The position numbers were made by a program, and so were the translations under genes. The notes beneath the pieces were generated by a model. The model saw only the letters and a list, made by a program, of their open reading frames with translations, had not been told where the DNA came from and did no database searches. From NCBI RefSeq assembly GCF_016651435.1, contig NZ_JAEPRJ010000001.1, positions 1,736,001 through 1,800,000 of the forward strand: a stretch of DNA of 64,000 nt, written 5' to 3'. How positions within the stretch are numbered: position 1 is the first letter of the stretch; every line of letters begins with the position of its first letter. This DNA comes from Catonella massiliensis (GTDB lineage Bacteria > Bacillota > Clostridia > Lachnospirales > Lachnospiraceae). This document shows positions 44,474-54,930 of this stretch, piece by piece.

Positions 44474-45400
44474 TTAAAGCCTTACCACTGGCGAGACGCA
44501 AACCAAGTTCTCTATGTCAGTATCTTTAATATATAACTTAGGTATGATTATATCTTCACCCTGTAGGTCATCAAGGGAAAGAATTACTTCTTCATTCTCA
44601 GATATTTCCTTTGTAATAAGCCCATTCTTGCCTCTTAAACTAATTATATATCTGCCGTCTTCGGAATAAATAAAGCCGGGCTTTTTAGCATCAAAAAGTC
44701 TTAATTTAATGTAGTTTTCTTCCTTGGAATACTCGCATATAAGAAGCGTTCCCTTGGACACCCAAGTCTTACCATCCTTTATAGCGTGAGATAGCTCTGC
44801 TTCAACATCTCCCGCTTCTTCTCCCTCTATGAAGGTAGCATACTGGTTCCCCATGTCCCAGTGACCGTGCAAGTCCATGCCACAGGTCGCTGCAAGCCTC
44901 TTGCCATCTAAGATTAGCTCCTCCCACCAGATGAGTCCCTTTTCATTTACTTCGTGTAAGGGTTCAGGGTTGTTAAATACCTCAATAAAATCAACAGCAG
45001 AAAAGTCCTTCACCTTCATTTCAAACCTGCATCCCTTTGCAAAAGGTGCACCAAACGAGAACGGATGGGCAATCCCAACTAAGGCTCCCTTAGCTCTGGC
45101 AGCATTAAACAAAAGCTCAGGCTTAAAAAAGTCGATTGAGTCCCAAGGCACATAGACAGGGAGGTTCAGGCAGAGAATATGTCCGTAATAAGTCGTATAT
45201 TCCATTCCATAGATACATTTTGTCTTATAATCCCCATTATCTAAGAGTTTTTTAATAATAGAATGTCCCGATATGGTGTTGTGGTCAGTGATTGCAAAGG
45301 CATCCACCCTGTCAGCCTCCATGATTTCAAGCAATTCCTTACAGCTAAGAGAGCTGTCGGATTCTGTAGTATGATTGTGAAGTTCAAGCCTCTTATACAT
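44474..45400 (-). CDS. PHP-domain phosphoesterase
   Basis: The 308-residue protein begins with the PHP metal site LHNHTTESD, followed by ITDHNT, GIAHPF and CGMDLHGHWD, the usual metal-binding motifs of polymerase-and-histidinol-phosphatase phosphoesterases. It probably hydrolyses a small phosphate ester or cyclic phosphate. It overlaps the preceding unknown gene by eight bases and is the last gene of the glycan locus, so its substrate may be a sugar phosphate. The C-terminal 70 residues form a beta-rich extension. Confidence 0.88.
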   Translation of the reverse strand: MYKRLELHNHTTESDSSLSCKELLEIMEADRVDAFAITDHNTISGHSIIKKLLDNGDYKTKCIYGMEYTTYYGHILCLNLPVYVPWDSIDFFKPELLFNAARAKGALVGIAHPFSFGAPFAKGCRFEMKVKDFSAVDFIEVFNNPEPLHEVNEKGLIWWEELILDGKRLAATCGMDLHGHWDMGNQYATFIEGEEAGDVEAELSHAIKDGKTWVSKGTLLICEYSKEENYIKLRLFDAKKPGFIYSEDGRYIISLRGKNGLITKEISENEEVILSLDDLQGEDIIIPKLYIKDTDIENLVCVSPVVRL

Positions 45401-45869
45401 CGCTCTCTCCTCTCTGCGCTTTAACGCTTACCTCATAAGGGGTTTCATCCATCAGCACATTGAACACAAGTACAGTGACCTTTAGCACGCCCTCAAGGCT
45501 TTCTGGCATTATACAGCCCTCCGATAGCTTAGAAGACGAAAATACCATATGCCTTTCAAGCCTTTGCTTATGAATACAGCCGATGAATTCGTCATTAAGG
45601 GTTGCCATAAGATGAATCTCTGTTTTCATATTGTGTAGGCAGTTATCAAGTGCTTCCTCATCATTTTCTCCAAGGCTGATGCCATACTCTTTTTTGCAGA
45701 ATTCTTTCATTTCCTCCAAAGGAACCATATCCGCTGACGGAAAATGCTGTTTTGAAAACTTCAGGCAAATGTCTAACTCACTGCACTTATAAGGCAGGCA
45801 GATAGTATAGGTTATCTGACCTACAAAGCCCGAATTAAGCTCTCCCTTTACCCTGTACAATTCTTCCAT
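45393..45869 (-). CDS. Unknown protein of the glycan locus
   Basis: I do not recognise this 158-residue protein. It is soluble and begins MEELYRVKGELNSGFVGQIT; the ATG at 45869 has AGGAGG, whereas the longer frame to 45914 does not. It has a mixed alpha/beta look with a central helix (KCSELDICLKFSKQ) and a C-terminal strand region. It overlaps the PHP gene by eight bases, so the two are likely made together and may interact. No catalytic motif is visible. Confidence 0.6.
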   Translation of the reverse strand: MEELYRVKGELNSGFVGQITYTICLPYKCSELDICLKFSKQHFPSADMVPLEEMKEFCKKEYGISLGENDEEALDNCLHNMKTEIHLMATLNDEFIGCIHKQRLERHMVFSSSKLSEGCIMPESLEGVLKVTVLVFNVLMDETPYEVSVKAQRGESDV

Positions 45870-45946
45870 AAAGCCTCCTAATAGGTGAAATTCCTCTACT
45901 GTGTTAATATACACAAGCTTCCTGTCATTTACTTAAAAGTAAGTTA

Positions 45947-47569
45947 CTATAACTGACTATGAATCCCATAGTCTCTGTCCTGCTTTCTGTACATAAGAGG
46001 GGTTATCCCCTCCGACTTCTTAAATACCCTGAAAAAATACTGGCTGTCTTCATAACCCACCTTTTTAGATATGTCTGTAACACTCTCGTCTGTGTTTTTC
46101 AGATAATCCTTTGCAGCCTTTATCCTAAGCTCTGTAAGAAAATTGATGGGTGAACTGTTCGTCTTTTTCTTAAAGAGGGCGGAAAAATAATTGATATTTA
46201 GGTCATATCTTTCCGCAATGTCATTTATGCTTATATCCTTGTTAAAATTATTCTTCATAAACTCTATTGCAGAGAGGATTTTTTCATCCGCAGTCTTTTC
46301 CTTGTCTCCACTCTTCTTAAGAGAAACCTCTATGATTGAAGTCAACTCCTCCCTGACCTCTTCTATGTCTTCAAACCTCCCCGACCTTGAAAAGGCTGAA
46401 AGTATGGTCTCAACATCATTTTCCTCATAATCAGCAGAATTTCTTAACAGGAGATTTAACACCCTCACCCACATAACCCTCAGATAGTTAATTCCGTATC
46501 TTCTAAGCGTATCCTTTGAAAATATATCAAGAGCAGCATTTTTAGCCTTTTGTATCTCTTTTCTCTTGATATAGTTTTCGAGATTGTTAAGCTCCGATAT
46601 AGGAAAACTCTCAATAGGCACATCCTTCATATCTTCATAAAAGTAAATATTTGCCTTACCAAAAAGCATAACCTGATTGAGGGCTTTTTCTGCCTGTTTG
46701 AGACTCTTTTCATTTATTTTTTTAGCAGGCTTACTCATACCGAAGGATAATATTATATTCATATATTTTTCAAGCACAGCCTGGATACCCAAAAATATCT
46801 TCTCAGAGTCTTTTCTTAATCTCTTCTCATTTGGAGAATAAAGCAATATAAAGAGTTCACTTTTATTGGTCAAGTTATTTGCAATCAGCTTGTCCGACTT
46901 GGTAGTAATCTCAGCAAAGACATTTTTGATGGAAAATCTCAAAAGGTCTATTTCTCCCTGAGTGAAACTCCCGTTTTCAAAGCTGCTTTGGTGTATGCTT
47001 ATTATGCCAAGCATAAAGTATGGACAGGCTTCTTCCTTTTCGCCTAGAAGATAGGGATAGTTTTCCTCAATAAAAGGATAGCTCCCACTGTCTACACTAT
47101 TTACAAGAAGATTAAAGTCCTTCTCAAAAAGGTATTCAGCCTTTTCCCTTGTAAGTATCCCCTTGTGAATGGATGCCTCCTTAATCATTTTCTCGCTCTT
47201 AAGCTCATAGATAACCTTGTCAATGCACTCCTTCAGTTTGTCCTTAGATACAGGCTTAAGCAAGTATTCTGATATACCAAGAGATATAGCCTTTTGGGCA
47301 TAGGAAAACTCTGCATATCCGCTTAGAAGTATGAACTTAGTACCTTCCCTTTCCTTCTTTGCCTCTTCCACAAAGCTGAGTCCGTCCATTTCAGGCATGG
47401 ATATATCAGTGATTACAATGTCGGGATTAGATTCTCTAAGTACTCTAAGTGCAGAATTCCCTGTATCCGCCTCAAGTATTTCATCAAACCCATAATTAAG
47501 GAATTCCAGCTGTGCTATTATTCCCTGTCTTATGAGGTTTTCATCATCTACAACTAAAATTTTATACAT
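45947..47569 (-). CDS. YesN-type response regulator, AraC family
   Basis: The 540-residue regulator has an N-terminal receiver domain with phospho-acceptor Asp55 (IVITDISMPEMDG) and conserved Lys in LLKPVSK. A long middle domain follows, and two AraC helix-turn-helices close the C-terminus (ISINDIAERYDLNINYFSAL, VTDISKKVGYEDSQYFFRVF). It is one base away from the sensor kinase gene. It should activate the glycan genes of this locus when the extracellular sugar is sensed. Confidence 0.94.
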   Translation of the reverse strand: MYKILVVDDENLIRQGIIAQLEFLNYGFDEILEADTGNSALRVLRESNPDIVITDISMPEMDGLSFVEEAKKEREGTKFILLSGYAEFSYAQKAISLGISEYLLKPVSKDKLKECIDKVIYELKSEKMIKEASIHKGILTREKAEYLFEKDFNLLVNSVDSGSYPFIEENYPYLLGEKEEACPYFMLGIISIHQSSFENGSFTQGEIDLLRFSIKNVFAEITTKSDKLIANNLTNKSELFILLYSPNEKRLRKDSEKIFLGIQAVLEKYMNIILSFGMSKPAKKINEKSLKQAEKALNQVMLFGKANIYFYEDMKDVPIESFPISELNNLENYIKRKEIQKAKNAALDIFSKDTLRRYGINYLRVMWVRVLNLLLRNSADYEENDVETILSAFSRSGRFEDIEEVREELTSIIEVSLKKSGDKEKTADEKILSAIEFMKNNFNKDISINDIAERYDLNINYFSALFKKKTNSSPINFLTELRIKAAKDYLKNTDESVTDISKKVGYEDSQYFFRVFKKSEGITPLMYRKQDRDYGIHSQL

Positions 47570-47570
47570 A

Positions 47571-49337
47571 TCAGTCCCATTCCGGATTCTTTGCAGGAAT
47601 CGTGATGATACAGCTGCTGCCCTGATTAGGTGAGCTTGAAAGCCTTACACCGTATTCATCACCGTACACAAATTTGATTCTTTGGTTCACATTTTTAACT
47701 CCAACTCCTGAGTTCTCATCACTTTCAGTTCTCTTAGAGTTAATAACATGATTTATATAGTCTACCTTCTCTGCATCCATACCTACTCCGTCATCTTCAA
47801 TTCTTATAACAAGGTTGCCCTCACAAATCTCGGTACGGATTTCTATTATACCTCCATTAGTCCTTGGAGCGATTCCGTGTAGGATAGAGTTCTCGATTAT
47901 AGGCTGCAGGATAAACCTTGGAACGAGGCAGGACTTAGTATCGTTCTCAACATCATAGAATACCTCAAGTTTATCTCCGTACCTCATTTTCTGTATGAAA
48001 ATATAGTTCTCTATGTGAGTTAACTCATCCTTTAGCGAAACAAAGTCACCATAGTTTTTGCCAAGGCTGTATCTGAAGATTTCTCCAAGCTTTCCAGCTA
48101 TGTCGCCTATAATAAATACCTTGTTTACCGCAGCGATGCTGCTTATAGTCTCGAGTGTATTGTATAGAAAATGAGGATTAATCTGCAGCTGGAGATTTTT
48201 TAGTTCCAGTTTTTTTCTATCAAGCTCCTGTACATAGTTGGTCCTTATCAGCCTGTCAAGCTTAATAAGCATCTGGCTGAAATGCTCATCAAGGCTCGTT
48301 ATCTCATCACCGCCTGTGATAGGCTCTTTCACACTCAAATCTCCTGTTTCCGCCGTCTTAAACTTGTCCACAAGCAGATTCACCCTTTTTGAGAAACGCT
48401 TTGCAAATAAGCCCGCTGCCAAGGCGATAACTCCTATAAGGGCAAAAAGTACAGGGAAGAACAGATTAATTATATTATTCCTTTTACTTACAAGCTCTTT
48501 GTTGTCAAAGGCAAGGTCTGCTTGTAATCCAAGGTTGTCAAAGTTAAATCTATACACCACATAGCCATGAGTCTTAATTCCTTCCTCATCATTTGAGGCT
48601 GCGTACTCAAGTATTTCTTTTCTTGCCTCTTCTCCCATAGCAGTTTCAGCAAAAAGTACCTTCCCCTCTTTATCAGAAAGAATGATGTCAAAGCTGCCAT
48701 CTTCTCCCTCACCTGAGACAGAAGAGAACATCCTGTTTAAGTTCACATCCAGCTTAACAGCTCCTATATCCTTTTGGGCAAGGGATCCGGTATCCAGTAT
48801 ATAGATATTATACACCAAAGACGCTATGCTCGTTTTAGTATTTTTCCCACTCGCATAAGGGTAGGTGAACCACTTTCCCTCTCTGCCATTATAGTAATTA
48901 TACCAGCTCTCTTTCCTCGCAACCTCCCAGGTAGAGGCACTTCGTCCAAATATTTCCCTGCCTTGCAGCTTGGTGTAGACCATACAGTTATTTATCTCAT
49001 TTCTGCCTTCAAGGAGCAGACTCTTAAAAATCTCCTCACTAATTAACTCCCCCTTTATATATGGGGAATCCAGAGGATTTAAGAGCTGCTCCTGTATGGT
49101 TGTATTCTTTGATACTACAAGTACACCTGTTTCAAGTCTGTTAAGCCTGTCTTTTATATTGTTGATGTACTGCAGTCCAATCTGTTTATATGAGGCAGTA
49201 AGCTCCTTCTCAGCTGTACTTTCAAGATTTCTAAACAGTATTATACTGACCAGAATAATCGGTACAAGACTGATTAGGAGCGAAAATATAAGAACCTGCC
49301 TAAATATTGTTTTTGAATGTTTTACGGTGTTTATCAT
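47571..49337 (-). CDS. YesM-type sensor histidine kinase
   Basis: The 588-residue membrane kinase has two membrane segments (about 13-33 and 288-312) around an extracellular sensor domain. A HAMP linker follows, then the His-kinase segment LQINPHFLYNTLETISS with the phospho-His, and the ATPase lobe (QPIIENSILHG, IEDDGVGMD, GVGVKNVNQRI). It lies directly after the GH38 gene and one base before the regulator gene. It probably senses the imported oligosaccharide or its binding protein. Confidence 0.94.
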   Translation of the reverse strand: MINTVKHSKTIFRQVLIFSLLISLVPIILVSIILFRNLESTAEKELTASYKQIGLQYINNIKDRLNRLETGVLVVSKNTTIQEQLLNPLDSPYIKGELISEEIFKSLLLEGRNEINNCMVYTKLQGREIFGRSASTWEVARKESWYNYYNGREGKWFTYPYASGKNTKTSIASLVYNIYILDTGSLAQKDIGAVKLDVNLNRMFSSVSGEGEDGSFDIILSDKEGKVLFAETAMGEEARKEILEYAASNDEEGIKTHGYVVYRFNFDNLGLQADLAFDNKELVSKRNNIINLFFPVLFALIGVIALAAGLFAKRFSKRVNLLVDKFKTAETGDLSVKEPITGGDEITSLDEHFSQMLIKLDRLIRTNYVQELDRKKLELKNLQLQINPHFLYNTLETISSIAAVNKVFIIGDIAGKLGEIFRYSLGKNYGDFVSLKDELTHIENYIFIQKMRYGDKLEVFYDVENDTKSCLVPRFILQPIIENSILHGIAPRTNGGIIEIRTEICEGNLVIRIEDDGVGMDAEKVDYINHVINSKRTESDENSGVGVKNVNQRIKFVYGDEYGVRLSSSPNQGSSCIITIPAKNPEWD

Positions 49338-49338
49338 A

Positions 49339-52300
49339 TTATTTTAGCATTATTGTCTTAATTTCATAAGGCTTTACTTCCACTTCTATAGCTGTCTGCT
49401 TCCACTCTCCCAGAGGGTTTTCCATAAGGTCAGCCTCACACCAGCTATCAAACTTAAGCCCTGTTGATATAGTCAGCCTGCCTCTTCTGCCTGTGAATTC
49501 GTGGAAACGGAGCACATAAGCCTCTTCATTTTCAGCCTTCTTAAAGGCATCAAGCACAACGTTTTCTACATCAAAGCTAATTAAGCTCTCCTTGCCAAGT
49601 GCGGATGCACCCTCAAGTACAACCACAGGTGAGTTGAGGTCAAAAGCTTCCTCTTCAAGCCTAGCATTATACCACTCTTCCTTATGAGTATAGAGGCTGT
49701 AGGTAAACTCGTGTGTGCCGTAGTCTGCACTATAGTCAGGGTCTGTTGCAGACTTTAAGAGGGAGAGTCTCATAGTGTCTTCCTTGATGTCATAGCCGTA
49801 TTTGCAGTCATTTAGAAGAGCCACACCATAGCCTGTCTCAGAAAGGTCAGCCCACTTATGAGCTACCACTTCAAACTTAGCAGCCTCCCAGGAAGTGTTT
49901 CTTGTAATAGGTCTTACTATATTTCCTTCCTGCACATCATATCTTGCAAATACTCCTCTTATGTCTACAGAGAATGCAGTTTTTAGAATCTTCTGGCTCT
50001 CTTTCCAATCTACAATTGTCTTAAAGTCTATTCTCCTCTTGTTGTTGTAGAGGCAGAGGGTCTGCATAATCTTAGAGTTATTGTAATTATAGGTAAAATG
50101 AATGAAGTAACCAAGTTCATTCTTAGTCTTTATGATATTGCCGTCACAATGAATCTCCTCTTTTTTAAGGTCGATGGTAGATTCAAGCTCCCAGGCATCG
50201 AAGCAGCGAGGCTTATCTTCAAATATCTGGATGACATTGGCAAACTTTCCCTCCGGTATAACTTCTCTGTCTGCGCTCTTATCATAGAGTCTTACCAGTC
50301 TTCCTTTATCATCCCAGGACACAATGTAGTAAGGCGTTTCCACAGTATTTTCTGTAAAAGATGAAGCTTCCTTACAAGCTTTTACACTTCTTGTAATAGT
50401 GCTAAAGGCTAGTGGCCTTAGTCCTTTCACATATACGTGGTCCTGCTCACCACATCTATGGCTGGGAAGTATATTTCCCTCACTGTCTGTATACTCATAA
50501 GCCTCAGCCCCTGCAGGAATCTTTACAATGCTGTCTCTTTCCCAGTTTGCCTGATTAAAGAGGGTGAAGGCATTTTCTTTCTCAGTTACAAATGAAGCCT
50601 TTGCTGCCTTAGTAGCATTTTCAATATACTTTAAGGCTCTTTCATACTCTTCATGGCTATCCTCATATACCTCGTGGATACTTGAACCCGGAAGTATATC
50701 GTGGAACTGCTCACAGAGGACTATCTTCCAAGCCTTAAGGAATTCTTCTCTGTTATAAGGCTTGTCAAACAGCTTTTCAGCAAAGACTGAAAGCATCTCC
50801 TCTTCCCTTAGCTTATACTCCATAAAACGGTTCATCTTCTTGTTGTAGCCCTGAGAGGTGTAAGTTCCCCTGTGGAACTCAAGATAGAGCTCTCCATCCC
50901 AGATAGGAAGATATCCGTTATATGGATTTTCTTTTATTGTTTCATTTAACTTTCTAAAGTACTCAGTAGCCCTTCCTGTCTCTACATTTGGAATACCAGG
51001 CATAAGCTTTGCCGCCTCTATATACTTAATCATTTCTCTGGTCGGACCACCGCCGCCGTCACCAAAGCCATAAGATATAAGTAAGTCTCTGTTTAAGTCT
51101 TTATTTCTATAATTATCCCATACTCCCTTTATCGCATAAGGCCTGCTTTCACCGTTGTAGGTGTAGGTTACATCATTTAATTCTGTTGTGGTTACAAAAT
51201 GTGTGGTTACCTCACTTCCATCCATTCCACGCCAGATAAAAGTATCATAAGGAAGTCTGTTGGTATCATTCCAGCTTATCTTGGTAGTCATAAATGTATT
51301 GACACCTGATTTTTTAAGAATCTGAGGCAGGGCCCAGGAATAGCCAAATACATCAGGGAGCCATAAGAACTCACTCTCATAGTCAAATTCTTTTTTGAAG
51401 AAATTTTTACCTACTAGTATCTGTCTTATGATGGATTCACCTGATGCGAGGTTACAGTCACATTCTACCCACATGGCACCTGAAGGCTCCCATCTGCCCT
51501 CAGCCACCCGTCTTTTGATATGTTCATATATATCAGGATAGTCCTCTTTCAGATAGTCATAAAGCTGAGGCTGTGTCTGTATGAATATGTATTCAGGATA
51601 CTTCTCCATAAGCCTGTTAACTGTAGAAAATGACCTTGCAGTCTTCTCCCTTGTATGTCTAAGCCTCCAAAGCCAAGCCACATCTATATGGGTATGGCCG
51701 AGCATGGTCACATTTACGCCCGGTTTTCCCTGTCCCTTAAATCTATCCCTAAGATAATCAAGGGCTGTCTGCAAACTCTTATAATAGGCCTCACTGTTTT
51801 TATTGGTAAAGTCAACAAGTCTGAAGGCCTCTACCAGCTGGTTTAAGATATAAGACTTATATTCATTATTTTCATCAAGGAGTTCATGAGTCTCAAGCGC
51901 AGTCATAGCAAGGTAGTAGAAATCATCTGCTGCCGTATCAAGCACACCAAACTCTGCCCTGTCAATGGACATGGTCATCTCACGAGGCCTGCCGCCGCCG
52001 TTAAGTCCTGACCATATTCTAAAGCTTAATTCAAGTTCTCTTCCCGTTTCCTTCAGGTTGAAGAAGACTTCCTTGTGATTACCATCCACTCCCTGATAAG
52101 GCTTGCCGTTTACATATAAAAGACTCTCAAAGTTACTGTTATTGCCTGTTCCCATAGGTACACCGAAGTCAAAAATGCCAAGTACATTTTCATCTCCAAA
52201 GGACTCAGGTATGCTTATCTTGGTGCAAAGCCAGTTGTATTTATCATAGCCCTTTGACCTAAACCCCTGACCTACCTTGACAGATTCGCCCTTTGGAACC

Positions 52301-52431
52301 CTGTTACCTACCACTCCGTCATCTTCGTACCAGTCAAATTCTTCAATAGGCACAAGGTTTCTATATCTGTTCTCTCCTATTTCCTCCAACAAATTGTGTA
52401 TTCTTTCCTGATGCTTAAAATCAAAAGGCAT
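49339..52431 (-). CDS. Alpha-mannosidase, glycoside hydrolase family 38
   Basis: The 1030-residue cytoplasmic enzyme has the zinc-binding GHTHIDVAWLWRLRHT in the catalytic domain (about 240-255). It also has WEPSGAMWVECDCNL, nucleophile Asp in FLWLPDVFGYSW, the helical mid-domain (FHDILPGSSIHEVY) and the beta-sandwich C-terminal half. It cleaves alpha-mannosides from N-glycan-type or mannan oligosaccharides after import. It starts 11 bases after the GH4 gene (AGGAGG before the ATG). No signal peptide, consistent with intracellular digestion. Confidence 0.96.
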   Translation of the reverse strand: MPFDFKHQERIHNLLEEIGENRYRNLVPIEEFDWYEDDGVVGNRVPKGESVKVGQGFRSKGYDKYNWLCTKISIPESFGDENVLGIFDFGVPMGTGNNSNFESLLYVNGKPYQGVDGNHKEVFFNLKETGRELELSFRIWSGLNGGGRPREMTMSIDRAEFGVLDTAADDFYYLAMTALETHELLDENNEYKSYILNQLVEAFRLVDFTNKNSEAYYKSLQTALDYLRDRFKGQGKPGVNVTMLGHTHIDVAWLWRLRHTREKTARSFSTVNRLMEKYPEYIFIQTQPQLYDYLKEDYPDIYEHIKRRVAEGRWEPSGAMWVECDCNLASGESIIRQILVGKNFFKKEFDYESEFLWLPDVFGYSWALPQILKKSGVNTFMTTKISWNDTNRLPYDTFIWRGMDGSEVTTHFVTTTELNDVTYTYNGESRPYAIKGVWDNYRNKDLNRDLLISYGFGDGGGGPTREMIKYIEAAKLMPGIPNVETGRATEYFRKLNETIKENPYNGYLPIWDGELYLEFHRGTYTSQGYNKKMNRFMEYKLREEEMLSVFAEKLFDKPYNREEFLKAWKIVLCEQFHDILPGSSIHEVYEDSHEEYERALKYIENATKAAKASFVTEKENAFTLFNQANWERDSIVKIPAGAEAYEYTDSEGNILPSHRCGEQDHVYVKGLRPLAFSTITRSVKACKEASSFTENTVETPYYIVSWDDKGRLVRLYDKSADREVIPEGKFANVIQIFEDKPRCFDAWELESTIDLKKEEIHCDGNIIKTKNELGYFIHFTYNYNNSKIMQTLCLYNNKRRIDFKTIVDWKESQKILKTAFSVDIRGVFARYDVQEGNIVRPITRNTSWEAAKFEVVAHKWADLSETGYGVALLNDCKYGYDIKEDTMRLSLLKSATDPDYSADYGTHEFTYSLYTHKEEWYNARLEEEAFDLNSPVVVLEGASALGKESLISFDVENVVLDAFKKAENEEAYVLRFHEFTGRRGRLTISTGLKFDSWCEADLMENPLGEWKQTAIEVEVKPYEIKTIMLK

Positions 52432-52442
52432 AAGCTTCCTCC

Positions 52443-53804
52443 TTAGTTAAACATTTTTTTATCGTATGCTGTTTCATAATCCTCTAATAGCTTCTTTGCA
52501 AGTGAGTAGGAACTAATGAGAGGATGCTGCATAAGCGCTCTTATAGCAGTTTCTCTTGAATCTTCCTCTATTGCCTTTACTACAAGATTCTCATAGTTCT
52601 TTATTAATCTTATTAAAACCATGCAATCCTCTGGTACATCCGTCACCTTCACAGGCTCAATGCCATTCTTTGATACCTTGCAGGTAACCTCTACCACATC
52701 CTCATCCCTTAGTTCAGGTATGCTGCCGTTATTCTCCACAGACAGCACAAGGTACCTTCCCTCTTCGGACTGCAGGCCTTCTATGCAGTCAAGCATAACT
52801 CCCGCATATCCCATTCCGTCAGGTACTTCAAGCTCTCCCTTAGGGAGCATAGGCCTGTTCTCTCCGCCTGTTTCCGCAGACATATAAGAATTTTCCCTAA
52901 GCTGCATATAGTAAAGAAAAGTCTGAAGCATTTCTTCTGCCTCGGTATCTGCATCCATTATATCAAGTTCTTTCATCATAGCAAGATTTATATTTTCAAT
53001 ACTCTTTCCTCTTGCCGCCTCTGACTTTAGCATATTGGCTAAGGCCTTCTCTCTGTGATAATAGTAATACAGATATTCATTTGGAAGCAGTCCAAGATCC
53101 CTAAGTAAATCCTTGTCAAACATCTTAAACTCTTCCACTTCACTTAGGAACTCATCATCCTTAAGTAAATCAGGTAAGATTTCTTTTCCCTCTTTCTTTA
53201 CGCTTCTAATCCAGGATAAATGATTCAGTCCATAGAACTCAACATAGAGGTCTTTTTCCTCTACTCCAAGCTTTGCCGCCATCCTGAACTTGCAGCTGCT
53301 TGGCGCATCGCAGATACCTATCACATTCTTATAGCCTGCCTTTTTAAGTGCTTGAGTTACAAGGCCTGAAGGGTTGGTAAAGTTAAATATAATGGCATTT
53401 GGTGCGTATTCCTTTATAAGCTTGCAGTAGTCAAGGAGGACAGGGATTGTCCTAACCGCCATTGAGAATCCGCCTACACCTGTAGTCTCCTGACCTATTA
53501 CACCATCCTTTAGTGCTACAGTTTCATCTATTACTCTTGAATGGTCTCCTCCCACCCTAAGAGTAGTAACAATGTAGTCAGCTCCCTTTATAGCCTCCTT
53601 TACATCTTCACATACAGACAGCTTTAAGTCCTTATTCTCTCTTCTTATAACCTGATTACAGAGCTTTTCTATAATACCAAGCTTCTTGTAATCTATATCA
53701 TATAACATGGCTTCCTCAATGTGCAAATCTTTATATCTTTTTAGTAGTCCATTGATAAATATTACCGTTCTTACTCCGGCGCCTCCAATTACTGCAATCT
53801 TCAT
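52443..53804 (-). CDS. GH4-family glycosidase (6-phospho-glycosidase type)
   Basis: The 453-residue NAD+- and metal-dependent enzyme opens with the dinucleotide-binding IGGAGVRTVIF. It then has TLRVGGDHSRVIDE, QETTGVGGFSMAVR, NPSGLVTQALKKAG, metal-site Cys in GICDAPSS and NHLSW. GH4 enzymes hydrolyse alpha- or beta-linked, often 6-phosphorylated, disaccharides by an oxidation/elimination route. It lies three bases after the PfkB gene. Given the PfkB kinase and phosphoesterases nearby, the substrate may be phosphorylated, but exact specificity is not readable. Confidence 0.93.
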   Translation of the reverse strand: MKIAVIGGAGVRTVIFINGLLKRYKDLHIEEAMLYDIDYKKLGIIEKLCNQVIRRENKDLKLSVCEDVKEAIKGADYIVTTLRVGGDHSRVIDETVALKDGVIGQETTGVGGFSMAVRTIPVLLDYCKLIKEYAPNAIIFNFTNPSGLVTQALKKAGYKNVIGICDAPSSCKFRMAAKLGVEEKDLYVEFYGLNHLSWIRSVKKEGKEILPDLLKDDEFLSEVEEFKMFDKDLLRDLGLLPNEYLYYYYHREKALANMLKSEAARGKSIENINLAMMKELDIMDADTEAEEMLQTFLYYMQLRENSYMSAETGGENRPMLPKGELEVPDGMGYAGVMLDCIEGLQSEEGRYLVLSVENNGSIPELRDEDVVEVTCKVSKNGIEPVKVTDVPEDCMVLIRLIKNYENLVVKAIEEDSRETAIRALMQHPLISSYSLAKKLLEDYETAYDKKMFN

Positions 53805-53807
53805 ATT

Positions 53808-54734
53808 CTACCTCTTTTCCATAAATTCATTTAATAAAGCAAGATCTGGAAAGGCCGTATTTCCACCAAGACCTGTACAGGAAAGTGCGCCGCAGCCATT
53901 TCCATATGTAAGTGCAAGACCTATATCTCCTTTTACAAGGTATCCGTAGATAAAGCCTGCGTTAAAGGAGTCGCCCGCCCCCGTTGTATCGATGGCCTCT
54001 ACCTTAAATCCCTTATCTTCATAGGTTAGCCCCTCTGATACGGCGATAGAGCCTTTTGAGCCTAGCTTTATAGCTGCAACCTTGGCATACTTTGCAAAAT
54101 CCTCAGCCGCTTCTACTGCAGTAGACTTCCTGCTATAATGGACTGCCTCTGTTTCATTCATAAAAAGCACATCCAGATATGGGAAAATATCATATATCCC
54201 CTTATTCCATTCTCCTGTATCATCCCAGCCCACATCAAATGAAATAGTGGCAGAAGTCTCCTCCTTTATCTTCCTTATAAGGCTTAGATAGGCCTCATGG
54301 TTCTTACTTCCCATATAGCCAGTGATATGGATGTGCCTTGCAAGCCTAACCTCATCAAGCTTAATATTTCTAATATCTATATCATCATTAGTTCCTCTGT
54401 AAGTGAGGAAAGATCTGTCATTTTTATTGGTAAAGCTAAGAGATATCCCTGTATTTTTATCTTTTTTAGTGGTTATAAGCGAAGTATCTATATCGTATTT
54501 ATTAAATGTATCTTTGATATAGTCTCCGTATAAATCATCACCCACACTTCCCTTAAAGGCTGTTTTTAGTCCAAGCTTACCAAGCCCTAAGGCAAAGAGC
54601 GCTGCTCCTCCTCCTATACAGGTTTTGATATTTTCTACTTCCCATTCCTGTCCGTCAGGCGGAATCTCTCTCGCCTCTCTTATTATCTCATCGATGTTTA
54701 CATCACCGTAAACATATACATCCCATTTTTTCAT
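53808..54734 (-). CDS. PfkB-family carbohydrate kinase
   Basis: The 308-residue kinase has the PfkB N-terminal GGAAALFALGLGKLGLKTAF and the C-terminal GAGDSFNAGF with catalytic Asp; the GSKGS strand and a lid segment lie between. It phosphorylates a sugar such as a hexose, hexulose or nucleoside. It is followed with a three-base gap by GH4. A hairpin repeat (54863-54886) sits in its upstream gap. Confidence 0.93.
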   Translation of the reverse strand: MKKWDVYVYGDVNIDEIIREAREIPPDGQEWEVENIKTCIGGGAALFALGLGKLGLKTAFKGSVGDDLYGDYIKDTFNKYDIDTSLITTKKDKNTGISLSFTNKNDRSFLTYRGTNDDIDIRNIKLDEVRLARHIHITGYMGSKNHEAYLSLIRKIKEETSATISFDVGWDDTGEWNKGIYDIFPYLDVLFMNETEAVHYSRKSTAVEAAEDFAKYAKVAAIKLGSKGSIAVSEGLTYEDKGFKVEAIDTTGAGDSFNAGFIYGYLVKGDIGLALTYGNGCGALSCTGLGGNTAFPDLALLNEFMEKR

Positions 54735-54862
54735 ATATTTTTCCTTATATTAACATCATTTCAAAAGATAAAAATTCTCTTTAAGACAAGCTCCAACCAG
54801 ATTTTTATGCTTTTTACTATTGTATCATCATGCTATTCTGTATAGACTCTACTAAATGATAA

Positions 54863-54886
54863 GGGTGCCAAATACCTTTGACACCC
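54863..54886. repeat. GGGTG-CAAA hairpin repeat, copy A
   Basis: Inverted repeat GGGTGCCAAA/TTTGACACCC with a four-base loop, in the gap between the LplC-type permease gene and the PfkB gene. It resembles copy B at 62309-62330, and sequence past the hairpin is also alike. Confidence 0.5.
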
Positions 54887-54930
54887 ATTACAGATTGCAT
54901 CATCACTTCCACAATCCTAAATATCACTTT